Notes under the pieces: generated by a model
Database searches by the model: none
Told to the model about the DNA's origin: nothing
What the model saw: the letters and a program-made list of their open reading frames with translations, nothing else
Translations under genes and position numbers: made by a program
Shown: piece by piece, positions 20,246 to 30,302 of the stretch
Numbering within the stretch: the stretch's first letter is position 1
How the letters are laid out: every line of letters begins with the position of its first letter
Source of the DNA: Effrenium voratum
Lineage: Eukaryota > Sar > Dinophyceae > Suessiales > Symbiodiniaceae
Length of the DNA: 64,000 nucleotides
Direction of reading: 5' to 3'
NCBI GenBank assembly: GCA_963377175.1
Contig: CAUJNA010002990.1
Coordinates: 485,803-549,802, forward strand

Positions 20246-21910
20246 ATATGTCAAAATAGGGGCGCCCCCAAAATGACTTGTTCTCCTTTCTGGCTTGCCC
20301 TTACCACCAAAATTCCCCGTTTCCCCTTGGCTTCCCCGAACCAAAAAGACGGCTCACCAAAAGCGGGCCAACCCCTACCTAACCTTCCATTGGTTCTCAG
20401 CCCGGCAACCAGACCCAGCCAGAGGGGAAGAGCTGGCGTCTCCATGCCCAACGCCTCGCACGCGTTCGAAGAACAGTTGCGGCTTTGTTCAGCGGACCCC
20501 CCCCGCCCGGAAAAAAAAAGGGGGAAAAATAAACTGAAAGGGTACCTAGCTCTTTCATTTAGTAGCCACACCCGACCTGGGTAAAAAATTGGTGACCATG
20601 TCTGAGGAAACCCAAAGGTTCTGGGGCTACCTTCCATTTCCGTTCTTTCCGGGGATCCTTCTTTCCAGAACACCTCCAGAAACCCAGGGAAAACGGCAGG
20701 TGATTGAAAAGAACGATGATTGAAAAGAATGGTGTTCCTGTTGGTTTTCCTTTAAAGCTACCAAAAAAGGGACACACCCATTTGGAACGGTGCACCTGGC
20801 GTCAATGTGCGCAAAGCCTGCTGAGCCTTTTGCTTCAGCCAACCCGGCAACTCAATGACGTTGCACGCTTGCTATGGCCCCTGGCAAAGGGAAACCACGG
20901 GAACATGGGGTGCTTGACAAACGAATCGGCATCGTGGAATGCGGGAGGGACCCCTTCCGGGAGAAAGTCGAACCTGGGTTTCCTGTTTGCTCAGTTTGTT
21001 CGCCACGTGGTCCCTTGTTCTTGGCGTGCGGGCTGCGAGTCATAATCAAAACCTGATACAAAAGGGTCTGCATTCCCAAAACCATGTGACGAATTGCGAG
21101 GGCGGCCGCACCTATTCATGGTTGTGACTATGCTCCCTATTGCGTTTGGTCAACCCAAAAAAGACAGAGAAGACAAAAACCCGCTTGCTTTTCTCGTCCC
21201 AAACCCTCTGCAAAGCATACTCCACGGTCTGCCAATCACTTGCGAAGCTGTCACTCACTTCCTGAGCCAATTACAGTAACCTCACCAAGCAGGTTGTCTG
21301 CCACTAAAAAGGAAAAAACACATGACAACCCCTGAAACAGAACCGGGCGAGAAATCCGTCCATGAGGTGCAGGTGGTGCAACAACTCAAAAAACGATGGC
21401 AAAAGAAACATAAAAGTCACCCGCGGCCCGGGGTGGCGAAGACGAGCAGAACGGTCTTTCCACAATGGCCAACGTAGCTTGTTGGGAGGGTCATTGCGAG
21501 GAGACAGAGGCACTTCTGAAGGATCATAAGTATGCACAAATCAATATGTACGTATATATACATATACATAGATACAACACAAAGCAAACACCAAAGCCCA
21601 AACCCAACATCCAATCTGAACTTCTAAAACCACAAACCACACCCGAAACCAACATCTAAAACTAAAATCCACAGCTTCGCCTGGTGTTTTGCATTTCAAG
21701 ACCTCCTTGCCTTCTTGAAATGGAGGACCCCCGAAACAAGTGGCAAGTGCTTGTTTGGCTTCCTGTGAACATTACCCCAAAACGCGCACCCTCAAAAGAC
21801 TCCGAAAAGAAAACCGCGGGAAAAACATCCGGAGTGCGTCTAAGGCCCGCGGTTACATTAGTTGGGGAAAGCATTTCCAGAACTAAGTCTTGCTTGGCTT
21901 TTCTCATTCC
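20246..21910. other. Repeat-bearing stretch, no firm exon
   Basis: Includes a family 3 repeat (listed separately). An open plus frame at 20786-20885 (TWRQCAQSLLSLLLQPTRQL) is also protein-like on the minus strand and is left uncalled. ATATACATATACATA lies near 21550. The CCACTAAAAAGG remnant of the dispersed module is near 21300. Confidence 0.45.
20629..20735 (+). repeat. Dispersed repeat family 3, copy
   Basis: TTCCATTTCCGTTCTTTCC, GGGGATCCTTCTTTCCAGAA, CCCAGGGAAAACGGC and GATTGAAAAGAACGATG. Related to 6457, 7410 and 60495. Confidence 0.75.
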
Positions 21911-22010
21911 GCGGTTAGAATAAGGGTACCCGTTTTTCTGTAGTCCATGTTAGTAGGGGAACCCTCCCCCAAAAAAAGGGTGAGAAAGGGCACCTAGCTG
22001 GGGGACCTAG
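21911..22010 (+). mobile_element. Short TIR element, copy 7, left-truncated
   Basis: Starts inside the element at GCGGTTAGAATAAGGGTACC. The core and the right end CACCTAGCTGGGGGACCTAG are intact. It is followed by the same TCTGTAAAACCATTCCTG module as copies 1 and 2. Confidence 0.9.
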
Positions 22011-22105
22011 TCTGTAAAACCATTCCTGTAGCTCTTTTCCGAAAGGGGCTGAGGTTCAAATCTCCCAGCCCCCGTGTTTCGGCTCGTACTTTCACCGGTG
22101 AGCAC
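22011..22105 (+). repeat. Module with tRNA-like B box (best copy)
   Basis: TCTGTAAAACCATTCCTGTA and then GGGGCTGAGGTTCAAATC followed by TCCCAGCCCC. The arms GGGGCTG and CAGCCCC pair around a GTTCAAAT loop that matches the RNA polymerase III B box. Of the three copies this one has the cleanest hairpin. Confidence 0.6.
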
Positions 22106-22250
22106 CTCGCGGGACCTAGAAATTCCTTTCCTGGCGCTCCTTCCCGCGGACCTCATCTCTGTCCGAGCCGCTTCACCGCCAGCAGCAGCGGCACCGCCAA
22201 GGGCTGCCGCGGCAACAAGTTCCTGGCAACACGGCGTGGCGCGGTTTTCG
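22106..22250 (-). CDS. Possible exon, Ala/Gly-rich
   Basis: The only minus frame open throughout reads ELVAAAALGGAAAAGGEAAR and TEMRSAGRSARKG. Composition is GC-rich and coding-like, but the peptide has low complexity and the boundaries are unclear. Confidence 0.3.
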
Positions 22251-22654
22251 AGTTTCTTCCCTTTGCGCCTGTTCCAAAAATGGAAAGCAAAGGAGAAACT
22301 AGTTGTCATGGTTGGGGATCCCCTATTTTGACATACTCATTTTGATGATCTGCACAAACGTTCACTTAGAGGCGGACCATGGGTTGCCCAAAATAAGGGG
22401 CAAGCTCTGGTTCCCCATTTAGAAAAAGCAAAAGAGCTCTGGACAAAAAACAAAACAAAACGGCAGCCTCAGAAAAGACCACACGGCTGCGCAAACTTCT
22501 ATTCCCAAACTGGAAACGCAGAATCCTTGTAATTAAATGACTTTCAGCATCGGGTGAGCTTTTTACACTCTACCCGGTATGGAGCGCCAACGAGTGCATC
22601 CAAAAGAGTCGGATCAGGCCATCATGGAACAAGACCTGGCTGACCAAGACATAC
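22251..22654. other. Nothing recognised
   Basis: A/C-rich non-coding sequence without a clear repeat or exon. Confidence 0.5.
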
Positions 22655-22742
22655 CAGGCCAGTCCCGTAAAGCACATTGCAGACGGCACTCCATGCTTCT
22701 GCGGAGGCGTTGAAGGCATCATAAACCGCCCGCACACACTGG
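22655..22742 (-). CDS. Probable exon, unknown protein
   Basis: Bounded on the minus strand by a tttcttcggcag acceptor and a CTGG|GTATGT-type GT donor. The peptide QCVRAVYDAFNASAEAWSAV continues to CNVLYGTGL and looks amphipathic. The frame closes soon after the predicted donor, which supports a real splice site. Family unknown. It is likely from the same minus-strand gene as the exons at 23.8 and 24.1 kb. Confidence 0.5.
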
Positions 22743-23753
22743 CTGCCGAAGAAATTAAAGCCACGGACGTTTTGTGGGTATGAGCGAAGCCGGGCCCTTG
22801 CTCAAGCTCATATATAAAACGTCACTCACCGGCTTGCCAAAAAAGAGTCCCCTTTCTGCAGATAGTATATCATGAATGGCTGATTCCCATCATCCCCACA
22901 ACCTTGTCGCTTTGAAGGGTCCAATGGGTGAAGAGAACGAGGAATAAACCCTGAGATACATAACCTCCCTTGCACTTGCCTGCAACTTGCAACTGGAGAA
23001 TTCCAGGAAGCGCGGGTCACGGCTTCAGAAACTTGACCCAAAACCGGTTGGTTTCACTGACGCCGTTTTGAACACCTAAACCAATGTAGGGATGGCCAAG
23101 CCTGTTGAGATGTATGAGCTGTTTTTGGGGAAAATAACGGAAGTGATTCCGTTACAGAATGTTGTGCCATGTTATGTCATGTTGTGCGCATTGTATTGCT
23201 CGTGAAAGTGAATATGGAAGGAATGTTATGCAATAAAAACATTGTAAGACTCATGTTGTGAAATATGTGGGTTTCTATTTTTGGGATTTTAGGAAATTTG
23301 GGATGTTTATTTTGGGATATTGGGATTTGGGGTTTTAGGTGGTAACAATGGTTGAGGGTAGCATGCCTGAGTTCAAATATTAGAAAAGTTGGTTGGTTGG
23401 TGGGATTGTATCTGAACTCAGGCATGCCCTGTGGTAGGTAAAAGGCCCTCCCCCACAAACTCCTTGATCCAGTTTGGGGGGTCCATGTCAGATCGCATCG
23501 TATGGGCTAACTGACGCGCTTGTACCAGACGAGGTCACCACCAAATCCGCGCCACTGCGAAGCTACGCATCTCAGATAGAATCCTAGAATTCAGCCATCA
23601 CATTGCTAGAATTCAGCCATTGCTAGGCAACTTGCAAAAATAAGCACGCGCTTGGAGCCCTTTTTTGGCCCTTGATCCGGGTGGGTTATATACCCATTCA
23701 CTGAACTCAGGGAAGCTGAAAAGATTTGGGCCTTGTGCGAGGTCGCTTGACAC
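22743..23753. other. Intron-like, with one hairpin
   Basis: T-rich unique sequence, with GTTATGTCATGTTGTG-type repeats near 23160-23260. The inverted repeat at 23361-23427 is listed separately. No exon was seen. Confidence 0.5.
23361..23427. repeat. 15-bp perfect inverted repeat
   Basis: GCATGCCTGAGTTCA (23361-23375) and TGAACTCAGGCATGC (23413-23427) are exact reverse complements with a 37-bp loop containing GTTGGTTGGTTGG. Confidence 0.9.
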
Positions 23754-23864
23754 CGGCTTCCAGTTCCCCGTGTCACACCCCAGTTTCTGCCCGCGCACAT
23801 CCGAGGGCCTTAGGGCAAAGTCCAAGACGCCCGTCGAAGCATCGCCCTCGAAGAGCTGAATCTC
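23754..23864 (-). CDS. Probable exon, unknown protein
   Basis: Minus-strand reading after gagacgccag|G gives EIQLFEGDASTGVLDFALRP, SDVRGQKLGCDTGNWKP and then a GT donor (AAGCCG|GTGTCA). Third positions are mostly G/C. The neighbouring exon at 24027-24137 is also 111 bp. The join between the two is in phase only if the alternative acceptor at cacgag-type sequence 6 bp upstream is used, so the exact boundary is unsettled. Not recognised. Confidence 0.55.
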
Positions 23865-24026
23865 CTGGCGTCTCATGGTGGAAGTAGATAGCCCTTCCTT
23901 CTTCATACCCGTAGTATACCAACTTTGGCTACCCTTCTTGCTTCCCCGACCCTTAGTATGGTAGGTAAAAAATGAGTTGTTGCAGCCCTCAAGCCATGCC
24001 AACAACAGAAGCTCATCCCATGTCAC

Positions 24027-24137
24027 CACGCGTCACAAAGTTCGCCCGCCGCCAGGGCCGTTTGAAGGTTGAAACCCCCGCGGAATCCATGCGGCTCCTG
24101 CCGCCCCACACCGTCCAGGAAGTTCACCGCGCTGATC
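24027..24137 (-). CDS. Probable exon, unknown protein
   Basis: Minus-strand reading after cctgcgccag|G gives ISAVNFLDGVGRQEPHGFRG, GFNLQTALAAGELCDA and a GT donor (GCGTG|GTGACA). Third positions are strongly G/C. The peptide is globular-looking, with Gly and aromatic residues. Probably upstream of the 23754-23864 exon in one gene. Confidence 0.55.
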
Positions 24138-24152
24138 CTGGCGCAGGGGCAC

Positions 24153-24198
24153 GTTGCATGCCCCGCATGCCCCGCATGCCCCGCATGCCCCGCATGCC
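24153..24198. repeat. 9-bp tandem repeat
   Basis: Five copies of GCATGCCCC beside the 24.1-kb exon. The minus strand reads AGHAGHAGHAG. Confidence 0.95.
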
Positions 24199-24277
24199 AA
24201 GCGGGGGTCTTCAAAAAAAGGAGGCGGAGAAAATACGCACCCAAAAAAAAAAAAAACGGCCCGCCACCAAGTAACAT

Positions 24278-24360
24278 GGAACCGTTCGACGTTCGGGGAC
24301 CCTTTAAGCTTGGACCACGTTCCTGTCAAAAGGACCATTTCCCGAACGTCGAACGGTTCC
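24278..24360. repeat. 20-bp perfect inverted repeat
   Basis: GGAACCGTTCGACGTTCGGG (24278-24297) and its exact reverse complement (24341-24360) flank a 43-bp loop. Pairing extends a few more bases outward after one mismatch (AACA/TGTT). Confidence 0.95.
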
Positions 24361-24493
24361 TTGTTGACATAGGGTACTCTTACCGCAAGAACCCCAGAAA
24401 GTTTAGACACACTTTCCGTTCAGGGGAGAAAAAAAGACGTCGGATGGCCAAAGACTGGTCTTTTGCAAACACACACACACACACAAAGCTGGA

Positions 24494-24606
24494 CTAGGTC
24501 CTCCAGTAGAGAGGTTAGAATAAGGGTACCCTTTTTTTCTGTAGTCTATTTTAGTCGGGGAACCCTCCCCAAAGAAAGGGTAAGAGGACACTACTGGGGG
24601 ACCTAG
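24494..24606 (+). mobile_element. Short TIR element, copy 8, complete (reference copy)
   Basis: Best-preserved copy, 113 bp. CTAGGTCCTCCAGTAG at the left and CTACTGGGGGACCTAG at the right are inverted repeats with one mismatch. The flanks are TGGA on both sides (4-bp target-site duplication). There is no open frame. GT follows the left CTAG and AG ends the right CTAG, in both orientations. Confidence 0.95.
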
Positions 24607-25510
24607 TGGATATAGAACTGCCTCTGGGAAACAAAGGTTTTCCAAGAGGTTGAAAGGTGAAAAGGCAAAACGGACCAACCAAAGCGTGCCTCGGCTTTTA
24701 CTCCCGGGCGCGTTTTGAGAACCGCCCGGTCCTGAGGTTTGAAAGGCAAGTAGGCACCCCTTCGTGTTGGTTGAGTCCCCCTCGGTTCCAGAAGCAAGCG
24801 GAATCCCTGGCTGCCATGCGGTGATGCATCAGCTTTGGACAAACACCACTGCTTCCCTCAAAATCATCTCTCAGAGTCTCAGGTATCTCTTTTCGTGCCC
24901 CTGCGCAAGGGACAGCTCAGCTGACCTCCGTCCCCCGGCCACCAGTTGGCTTCCGGGTTCGGCATTAGGGTCAGAAGTTGTGATGACCACACCTTGAAGC
25001 CCTCAAACCTTTCCTATGCGACGAGAAACGCGGCTCTCCTTTTGGCACTTTGCAAAAACCACCGCATGTATGTCCCTCTTACAAAAGCAAGGCTCCCGAC
25101 CTAGACTTTCCCGGCGACGAGAAACGCTGCATGAACTTCACGCGCTTTGCCAAAACCACTGCGTAGATGTCTCCCTCTTAAAGCCGCCAAGCCAAGAAAC
25201 CAAAAGCCGCCCGGCCAAAGATGGATCTTGAACAACCCTAGGTGCAACCACGGGGGCGCTTCTGGATTTGGACCGAGAGCCTTGGGTAGGGGAAGTAAAC
25301 CCCGGAGAGAACTACATGGCCATCCGTGGTAATCGCTTGGTTGACGTGGGGAGGGGAGCAAAAGAAACTGAAAATGTTGGCAGTGAAGTGGTTGGATTTC
25401 AACCACTAAACCACAAGAAGCCAAAAAATGTAAAGAATGTCTCCCAACCACAACCATGATCGGCCCACCCGGCACCTGCACACGCACACCCCCTCACCCG
25501 TGCTCCTCAC
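24607..25510. other. Ambiguous coding-like stretch and a short tandem duplication
   Basis: An open minus frame from about 24842 to the TIR element reads GFRLLLEPRGTQPTRRGAYL but lacks boundaries. 25014-25085 and 25107-25182 are diverged tandem copies (GCGACGAGAAACGC, then TTTGCMAAAACCACYGCRT and GATGTCTCCCTCTTA). I make no gene call. Confidence 0.4.
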
Positions 25511-25607
25511 CGGGCCCTCCGGGTCAAAGTTGAGCACGTGAAAGCCCCGCAACGGCCGAAGCTCCGAAATGAAGACCTCAACCTCACCGCCAGCGAGTGC
25601 TTCGGAG
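25511..25607 (-). CDS. Probable exon, unknown protein
   Basis: Minus-strand reading gives SEALAGGEVEVFISELRPLR and GFHVLNFDPEGP, ending at an ideal donor GGCCCG|GTGAGG. The acceptor is probably ccgccag, though the frame is open somewhat further upstream. Third positions are G/C-rich and the alternation of strand-like and turn residues looks globular. Not recognised. Confidence 0.6.
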
Positions 25608-26863
25608 CTGGCGGTCCAGCAGTTGGATTTCGGCGTGATGCATTGAACGTCTCAGATTCAGACCATTGAACTAACTGCCACGAACTGCAGCAAAGGAGCT
25701 AAAAAAGCGAAAAGGTCGCCACTGTCAAACAAATGTGGTCGAGTGTTTGCACACGACGGCCCTTTTTGTTATCTAGTCTAAACTTCACCAGGGTGAGGGG
25801 CTACGACACAGTGGTACTCCTGGTTTAGCACCGCGATCATGAATCTGCAGAAACCTTTCTAAGATTCCAATTTTCCAGACGAATAGAAGTCACTTTCTGA
25901 TTCGCCTTTCCAAAGACTTGCTTTTGGGAACCGAAAGCATCCTCAGATATCACATTTTTTTGGTCGTATCGTCCTTCCAATGGCCCGTTCTTGACCCAGG
26001 GATTGATACAATTCCCGTCAGGGAAGGAACCGTCATGCTCCTTCCCCCCGCGGAATCGCTCGACTTCGTCTTGTGGACCAGCCCGGACCACCCTCCGACT
26101 GCTTTTTCCAACTTCAACCATCCACAAAACGGATCGCATGTTTGAGAAACTCCCACATATCCCGTGACTTGCACTTCCCTCAAAGGAAGCAAATCGAGAA
26201 AATGAAGTTGTGCCCTTCTTTCGTAACGTGCGTCCAGGGGTTGCGGCGTGAAGCCGGGAATTGTCCCACAGGATTCGGGGCACGTGACGCGATGGAAGGT
26301 CCCTGGCCCCGACAGCAGGTTCGTGGGGCCCCGGTCAAGATCTCTAGGATGGCGGCGCCTTTGTCAGTTGCGGATCAAAGACATGTGTTTTTTTTCCAGG
26401 GTCATCATTCAGATTGCATTTGCCAGCTTGAGAATTTGTTGTTTGGCCACAGGGCACGTGTGTTTTCTCGCAAGCAGTGTGATTTTGCGAGCGCCCATGC
26501 GCAGCAACGTTGAGAACAGACTGTTTGGAAAGATTGAGGTGGGGCCAAGGGCGTTTGTTAAGTCCTTGCAAAGGCGTTAGTTGACTCAGGGGCGCACAGA
26601 GGGCCATACGTTGCTTGTGCCAGGAATTTTGCATGGAACGCCGGCCTGGATGCTGTTTTTGCGGATGTCAGCCTTGAAGCAAGCCTCTTCGAATGCCAGT
26701 GTTGCTTAGACGTTTGCGTGGATGTGTCGTGTTGTTTTTGAGAATTGTGTGTGACTAACTCAGCCACTCTCGCCTGAGCTTGGCGAAGCAGGACACGCTT
26801 CAGTTTGTTTGACGTTAAGGCAAAGCAGCTTTGTCTGCGCGCAAGTTCTTGATGGCCGCGCCA
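25608..26863. other. Transition to the plus-strand gene block
   Basis: 25960-26120 is coding-like on both strands (minus: DEVERFRGGKEHDGSFPDGN) and cannot be assigned. 25630-25690 on the minus strand has an A-box-like AGTTCAATGG. After about 26.3 kb the small dispersed families stop and do not reappear until about 56.9 kb. No gene was seen at 26.3-26.86 kb. Confidence 0.45.
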
Positions 26864-26995
26864 TGAGTGCTTGGGTATGGCCGGAGCAACGATGGCTGCG
26901 ATTGAAGTGGGCCCCGGACCTTTGTTTGCAGGCCCTGCTGTGAGTGCTTCAGCGTGGTCAGAGCGGCGATGGCTGCGATTGAAGTGAGCCCGGGA
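26864..26995 (+). repeat. Tandem duplication at the 5' end of gene A
   Basis: GAGTGCTTGGGTATGGCCGG, AACGATGGCTGCGATTGAAG and TGGGCCC (from 26864) are repeated 77 bp later with the start region of gene A. Both copies carry ATGGCTGCGATTGAAGT. The second copy supplies the predicted start. Confidence 0.8.
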
Positions 26996-28450
26996 GCGCT
27001 GCTGTCCTTCCTACAGTTGTCTTGCTCCCGGGCAAACAACCAGGGCAATGCGTGGGTCAGCAGATGTGGCATTTTGGATTGCTTGGAGAGGTTTGGGCCG
27101 ACGTGCTCTCGAGCTACGCTGTCCAGGAAACTCGGGCGCGTTTTGCAGCAGCCAGCAGCGCAGCAAACTCTTGCTGCTGACAATTGCCAGTACATGCTGA
27201 CAGTGCTCCCTGTGATTTTCAGCAACTTTTCCATGAACCTGATTGGAGGTGGCAGGAAATGGGGGTGGATTCAGGACCAAATGAAGCAGCGTGCGAGGCC
27301 AAGCAACGCCCAACGCAGCGTGAGCATGGGAGGTTCCCAGTCTACCCTTTCTGATTTGTCAGGAGCGTTGGGGGAGACGGGCTCGGGCGCCGGAGGTGCT
27401 TTGCAGATGGTTTCTTTGCCTAGTCCTTCAGATCCTGCAGCTTCTCCTGCTTCTGGTTTGGAGTTTGAAGCCGCCTCTGCTGGCAGCGTGGGAGAGGCTG
27501 CTACTTCCACTGATGGAGCGCACACAGAGGCTGCCAGCTCTCGGGGCAAACGGCGAAAGTGCCCGCCAGCCAGGAGTCTGGATGAGTATCAACGCATGTT
27601 TGACGGTTCTTCGCGCGATGATTTGCTCCAGGAGATCATGCTTCGAGACGAGCAGTTGCAATCGGAGCGGTCAAGCCGAAAGCGAAAAGAAGCCGAAGCC
27701 GAGGCAAGCAAAAAGCGGCTCAAACTGCAGCAGCAACAGCTGAGACGCGTGACGGGGGCAAAACACAAGCTTGCAGCCAAAGCCAAAGCCAAACAAGCGA
27801 AACTGTTGTCATCGTCCGCCTCAGCGCAACCTGGCCACCTTGAGAGGAGAATGGCTATAGAGAGAACTGGGCATTGCGGAACAGGTCGGTACTTGACTGT
27901 CCCCAGCCGCGTGTCCTTGGCAATTCGCAGGAATTTGAGCAACGCTGCCTGCGGGGATGTGTCGCTAATCTTGCTTGACGAAGCAAGCAGATGGACCATT
28001 GCGAGAAGTGAGGTTCAGAGTGGGGCGGCGCTTATAGCTTCTGCGCGCAGTTTTCACAGAGACATGCAGGAGGAGTTTTCTTCCGCGGATGCCTTGTCTA
28101 TTCATATGATCACTCAAGATGCAACCAATTCTGCCATTTGGCAGAAGCGCAAGTTGTGCGCTTTGATTTTGCACTCCGCGTATTTGGTTTCTCCGCCAGA
28201 CCCTGCTGCTCACTTTGTTTGGAACTGGCGCGGAATGTTCAGCTCCCTGCAGTGTGTTGCGGATGTGCAGCAAGTCTCAGATGGCACGGGCGCTGGAAGC
28301 GTAGGTCTGACCACCAAGATGTTGGAAAGCCTTGGCTGCCCAACAGCAAAGACGCTGTCTGCTCGCTACCGACTGCCAGCAGAATCAGGCCCTGCTCCAC
28401 ACTCCACTGCTCAGCAACTTGGACGGCTTTTTTCATGCTTGTTCCACATT
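26954..28450 (+). CDS. Gene A exon 1: transposase-like protein, N-terminal part
   Basis: 499 codons from ATG 26954 (ATG 26969 is an alternative) to a GT donor (CACATT|GTGAGT). Residues 1-90 form a helical domain; 120-200 are Ser/Gly/Ala-rich and low-complexity. From about 215 a region beginning SLDEYQRMFDGSSRDDLLQE leads into a Lys/Arg/Gln coiled coil (QSERSSRKRKEAEAEASKKR). From about 305 a folded domain follows, with LTVPSRVSLAIRRN, LLDEASRWTIARSEVQSGAA and HMITQDATNSAIWQ, and a conserved-looking GTGAGSVGLTTKMLESLGCP near the end. I recall a highly repeated dinoflagellate family with this order but could not search. The product is probably nuclear and DNA-binding. Confidence 0.7.
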
Positions 28451-29241
28451 GTGAGTTGTGGCCAATGCTGTGATTCTATTGCCAGCTGACAGTTGGAAGG
28501 CCTGTTAGGCCGTCGTGTTTGTCGCAAGAGTTTCCTTGTCAGTGGATTAGTTGCAAGGGCGACCGGTCCCAGGAATATTTTCTTTCAGGCGCTGCACTGT
28601 GCATCTTTATAAACTTGGGCTTTGCCCATTAGTGGCCGAAATTAAACTTGATTCGAAACATCTCTCTCGGCAAGCCAAGATTCACATTTGAATTTGTTTG
28701 CCCGTCCATGAATCGAACAAGTAACAAGGTCAAACCCCGCTGCAAAGGAAGTTTGTTGGCGTATCTTAGAAGCTTGCTCATCACTGTCCTGCGGCAAAGC
28801 CTGCAGACTTGCAATTTTGAGTTGTGATAGCTGCAATTTGACGGGTTAGGGTTCGAGTTGACTCAGGCCCTAGGCCCCAAATCCATCGTAGTTTACGCAT
28901 CCCAAGTCACTCATCAGCTAGTTATGACAAGATATCAGGGCTGACCCCGCTTATTGAACCTTGCTGTAGCTGGCGCAGGCGCCCCACAAACGCACACAAA
29001 CTCTCACACATGCAAACACACGCGCGCAAAAGCACACACACACAACTGCACACTACGCAAACACATGAACAAAAAACACACGCGCAAAAACACAAACAAG
29101 CAAACTAGCAGCTTAGCAAACTAGCAAACTAGCAAGCTAGCAAGCTAGCAGCCAACGAAGCGAGCAAACAAGCAAGCAAGCAAGCAACCAGGCAAGCGAG
29201 CGAGCAAGCGCAAGCAGGCAGGCAGGCAGGCAGGCAGGTAG

Positions 29242-29289
<48 letters not shown>

Positions 29290-29672
29290 GCAAGAAGCAC
29301 GCAAAGCAAAGCAAAGCAAAGCAAAGCAAGCAAGCAAGCAGCAAAGCAGCAAGCAAGCAAGCAAATGAGCCAAGCAAACACAAGCAAACAAGCAAACGAC
29401 AAGCAAAGAAGCAAAAGGCGCAAGCAAGCAGGCGTGCGTGCGTGCCAGCAAGCAGGCAAACAGGCAAGAATGTCCAAGGGTTCAGCGGCTTTTTGCTCCT
29501 GGCTCTGAAAGCCCGAAGCACGTTTGACGATTGACAGTTGAACTTGAAGCCCTACGTACCTTGACCACCCTTGATATTGCGACCCTTTTCGCCCTTTCGC
29601 TTGTCTTTTTCAACATGTTCTTTGGCGCCTTTGGTGGTGTCAACTGGTCAAACTGACGTAAGGAATTGCAAG
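28451..29672 (+). other. Gene A intron 1 with CA and GCAA microsatellites
   Basis: A GT-AG intron of 1222 nt, deduced because exons 1 and 2 join in phase 0 across it. Positions 28978-29100 are CA-rich and 29105-29470 are GCAA/GCAG runs whose open frames (Leu/Ala/Cys on minus) are artefacts. The acceptor is gaattgcaag|GAG, preceded by an aactgac branch-like site. Confidence 0.65.
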
Positions 29673-30302
29673 GAGAACGTCCACTTCTTTGTGATGACCA
29701 CCGACCGCGGGGCCAATGAGGTTCTGGCGCGCAAGATGTGGTTAGTCCTCTCCCGCAGCTCCCCTGAAGTAGTGTGCCTATCCACAGACTGCTATGAGCA
29801 CGCTGGGCATTTGATTTCGTTGCAGTCACTGAAGCTGGCTGATGCGCTTTTGGAGCGGCATGGGCGGAGCTGGAAGTATTTTTCCAGCTTAGCAACCAGC
29901 TCCCACACATTGCGTGATGCCAGCAAATTGATCTTTCAACAGTGGTGCGAAACTCATGGGGATGTCTCTGGCATCAAGTGTGCTAAGAAACTTTGGCCGA
30001 AATGCATCGGCGGCAGGTGGAACTCGTGCAGCGACGTCGAGACGCGCATGCGAGAAGTTGGTGGGCGTTGCATGCTTGAGCCTGTCTTGCGGAAGGTGCT
30101 CGCAAGCAAGGCTGCCAAGGATCGCCCCCAGACCGACCAATCTGCTGGACGGGTTGACGAAATAGGCTTTGAGGAGATGAAGAGGTTCAAGCAACAGATG
30201 GGCCAATGGCGGTCCAAGACTTTGGCTTGCGCTTCGGACAGCTTGTGGTGGGTTACAGCAGAAGCCATGCGCACTGCCCGGTCACCAGTTCTTCATTTAT
30301 CA
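29673..30302 (+). CDS. Gene A exon 2: RNase H-like catalytic region candidate
   Basis: 210 codons in phase 0 at both ends. It opens ENVHFFVMTTDRGANEVLAR and then VCLSTDCYEHAGHLISLQSL. A TTD-x-G-A/N start followed by C-x2-H and hydrophobic residues is the layout of hAT-type transposases (first catalytic Asp, then the C-x2-H box), so this may be a distant RNase H-fold transposase. A Trp-rich segment follows (LWPKCIGGRWNSC), ending LWWVTAEAMRTARSPVLHLS. The predicted donor is GC (TTATCA|GCCACA). Which residue would be the third acidic residue is not clear. Function is inferred from layout only. Confidence 0.65.

Noticed and set aside
29105..29470. Leu/Ala/Cys-rich minus-strand peptide
   Set aside because: Product of the GCAA/GCAG array inside intron 1 of gene A.
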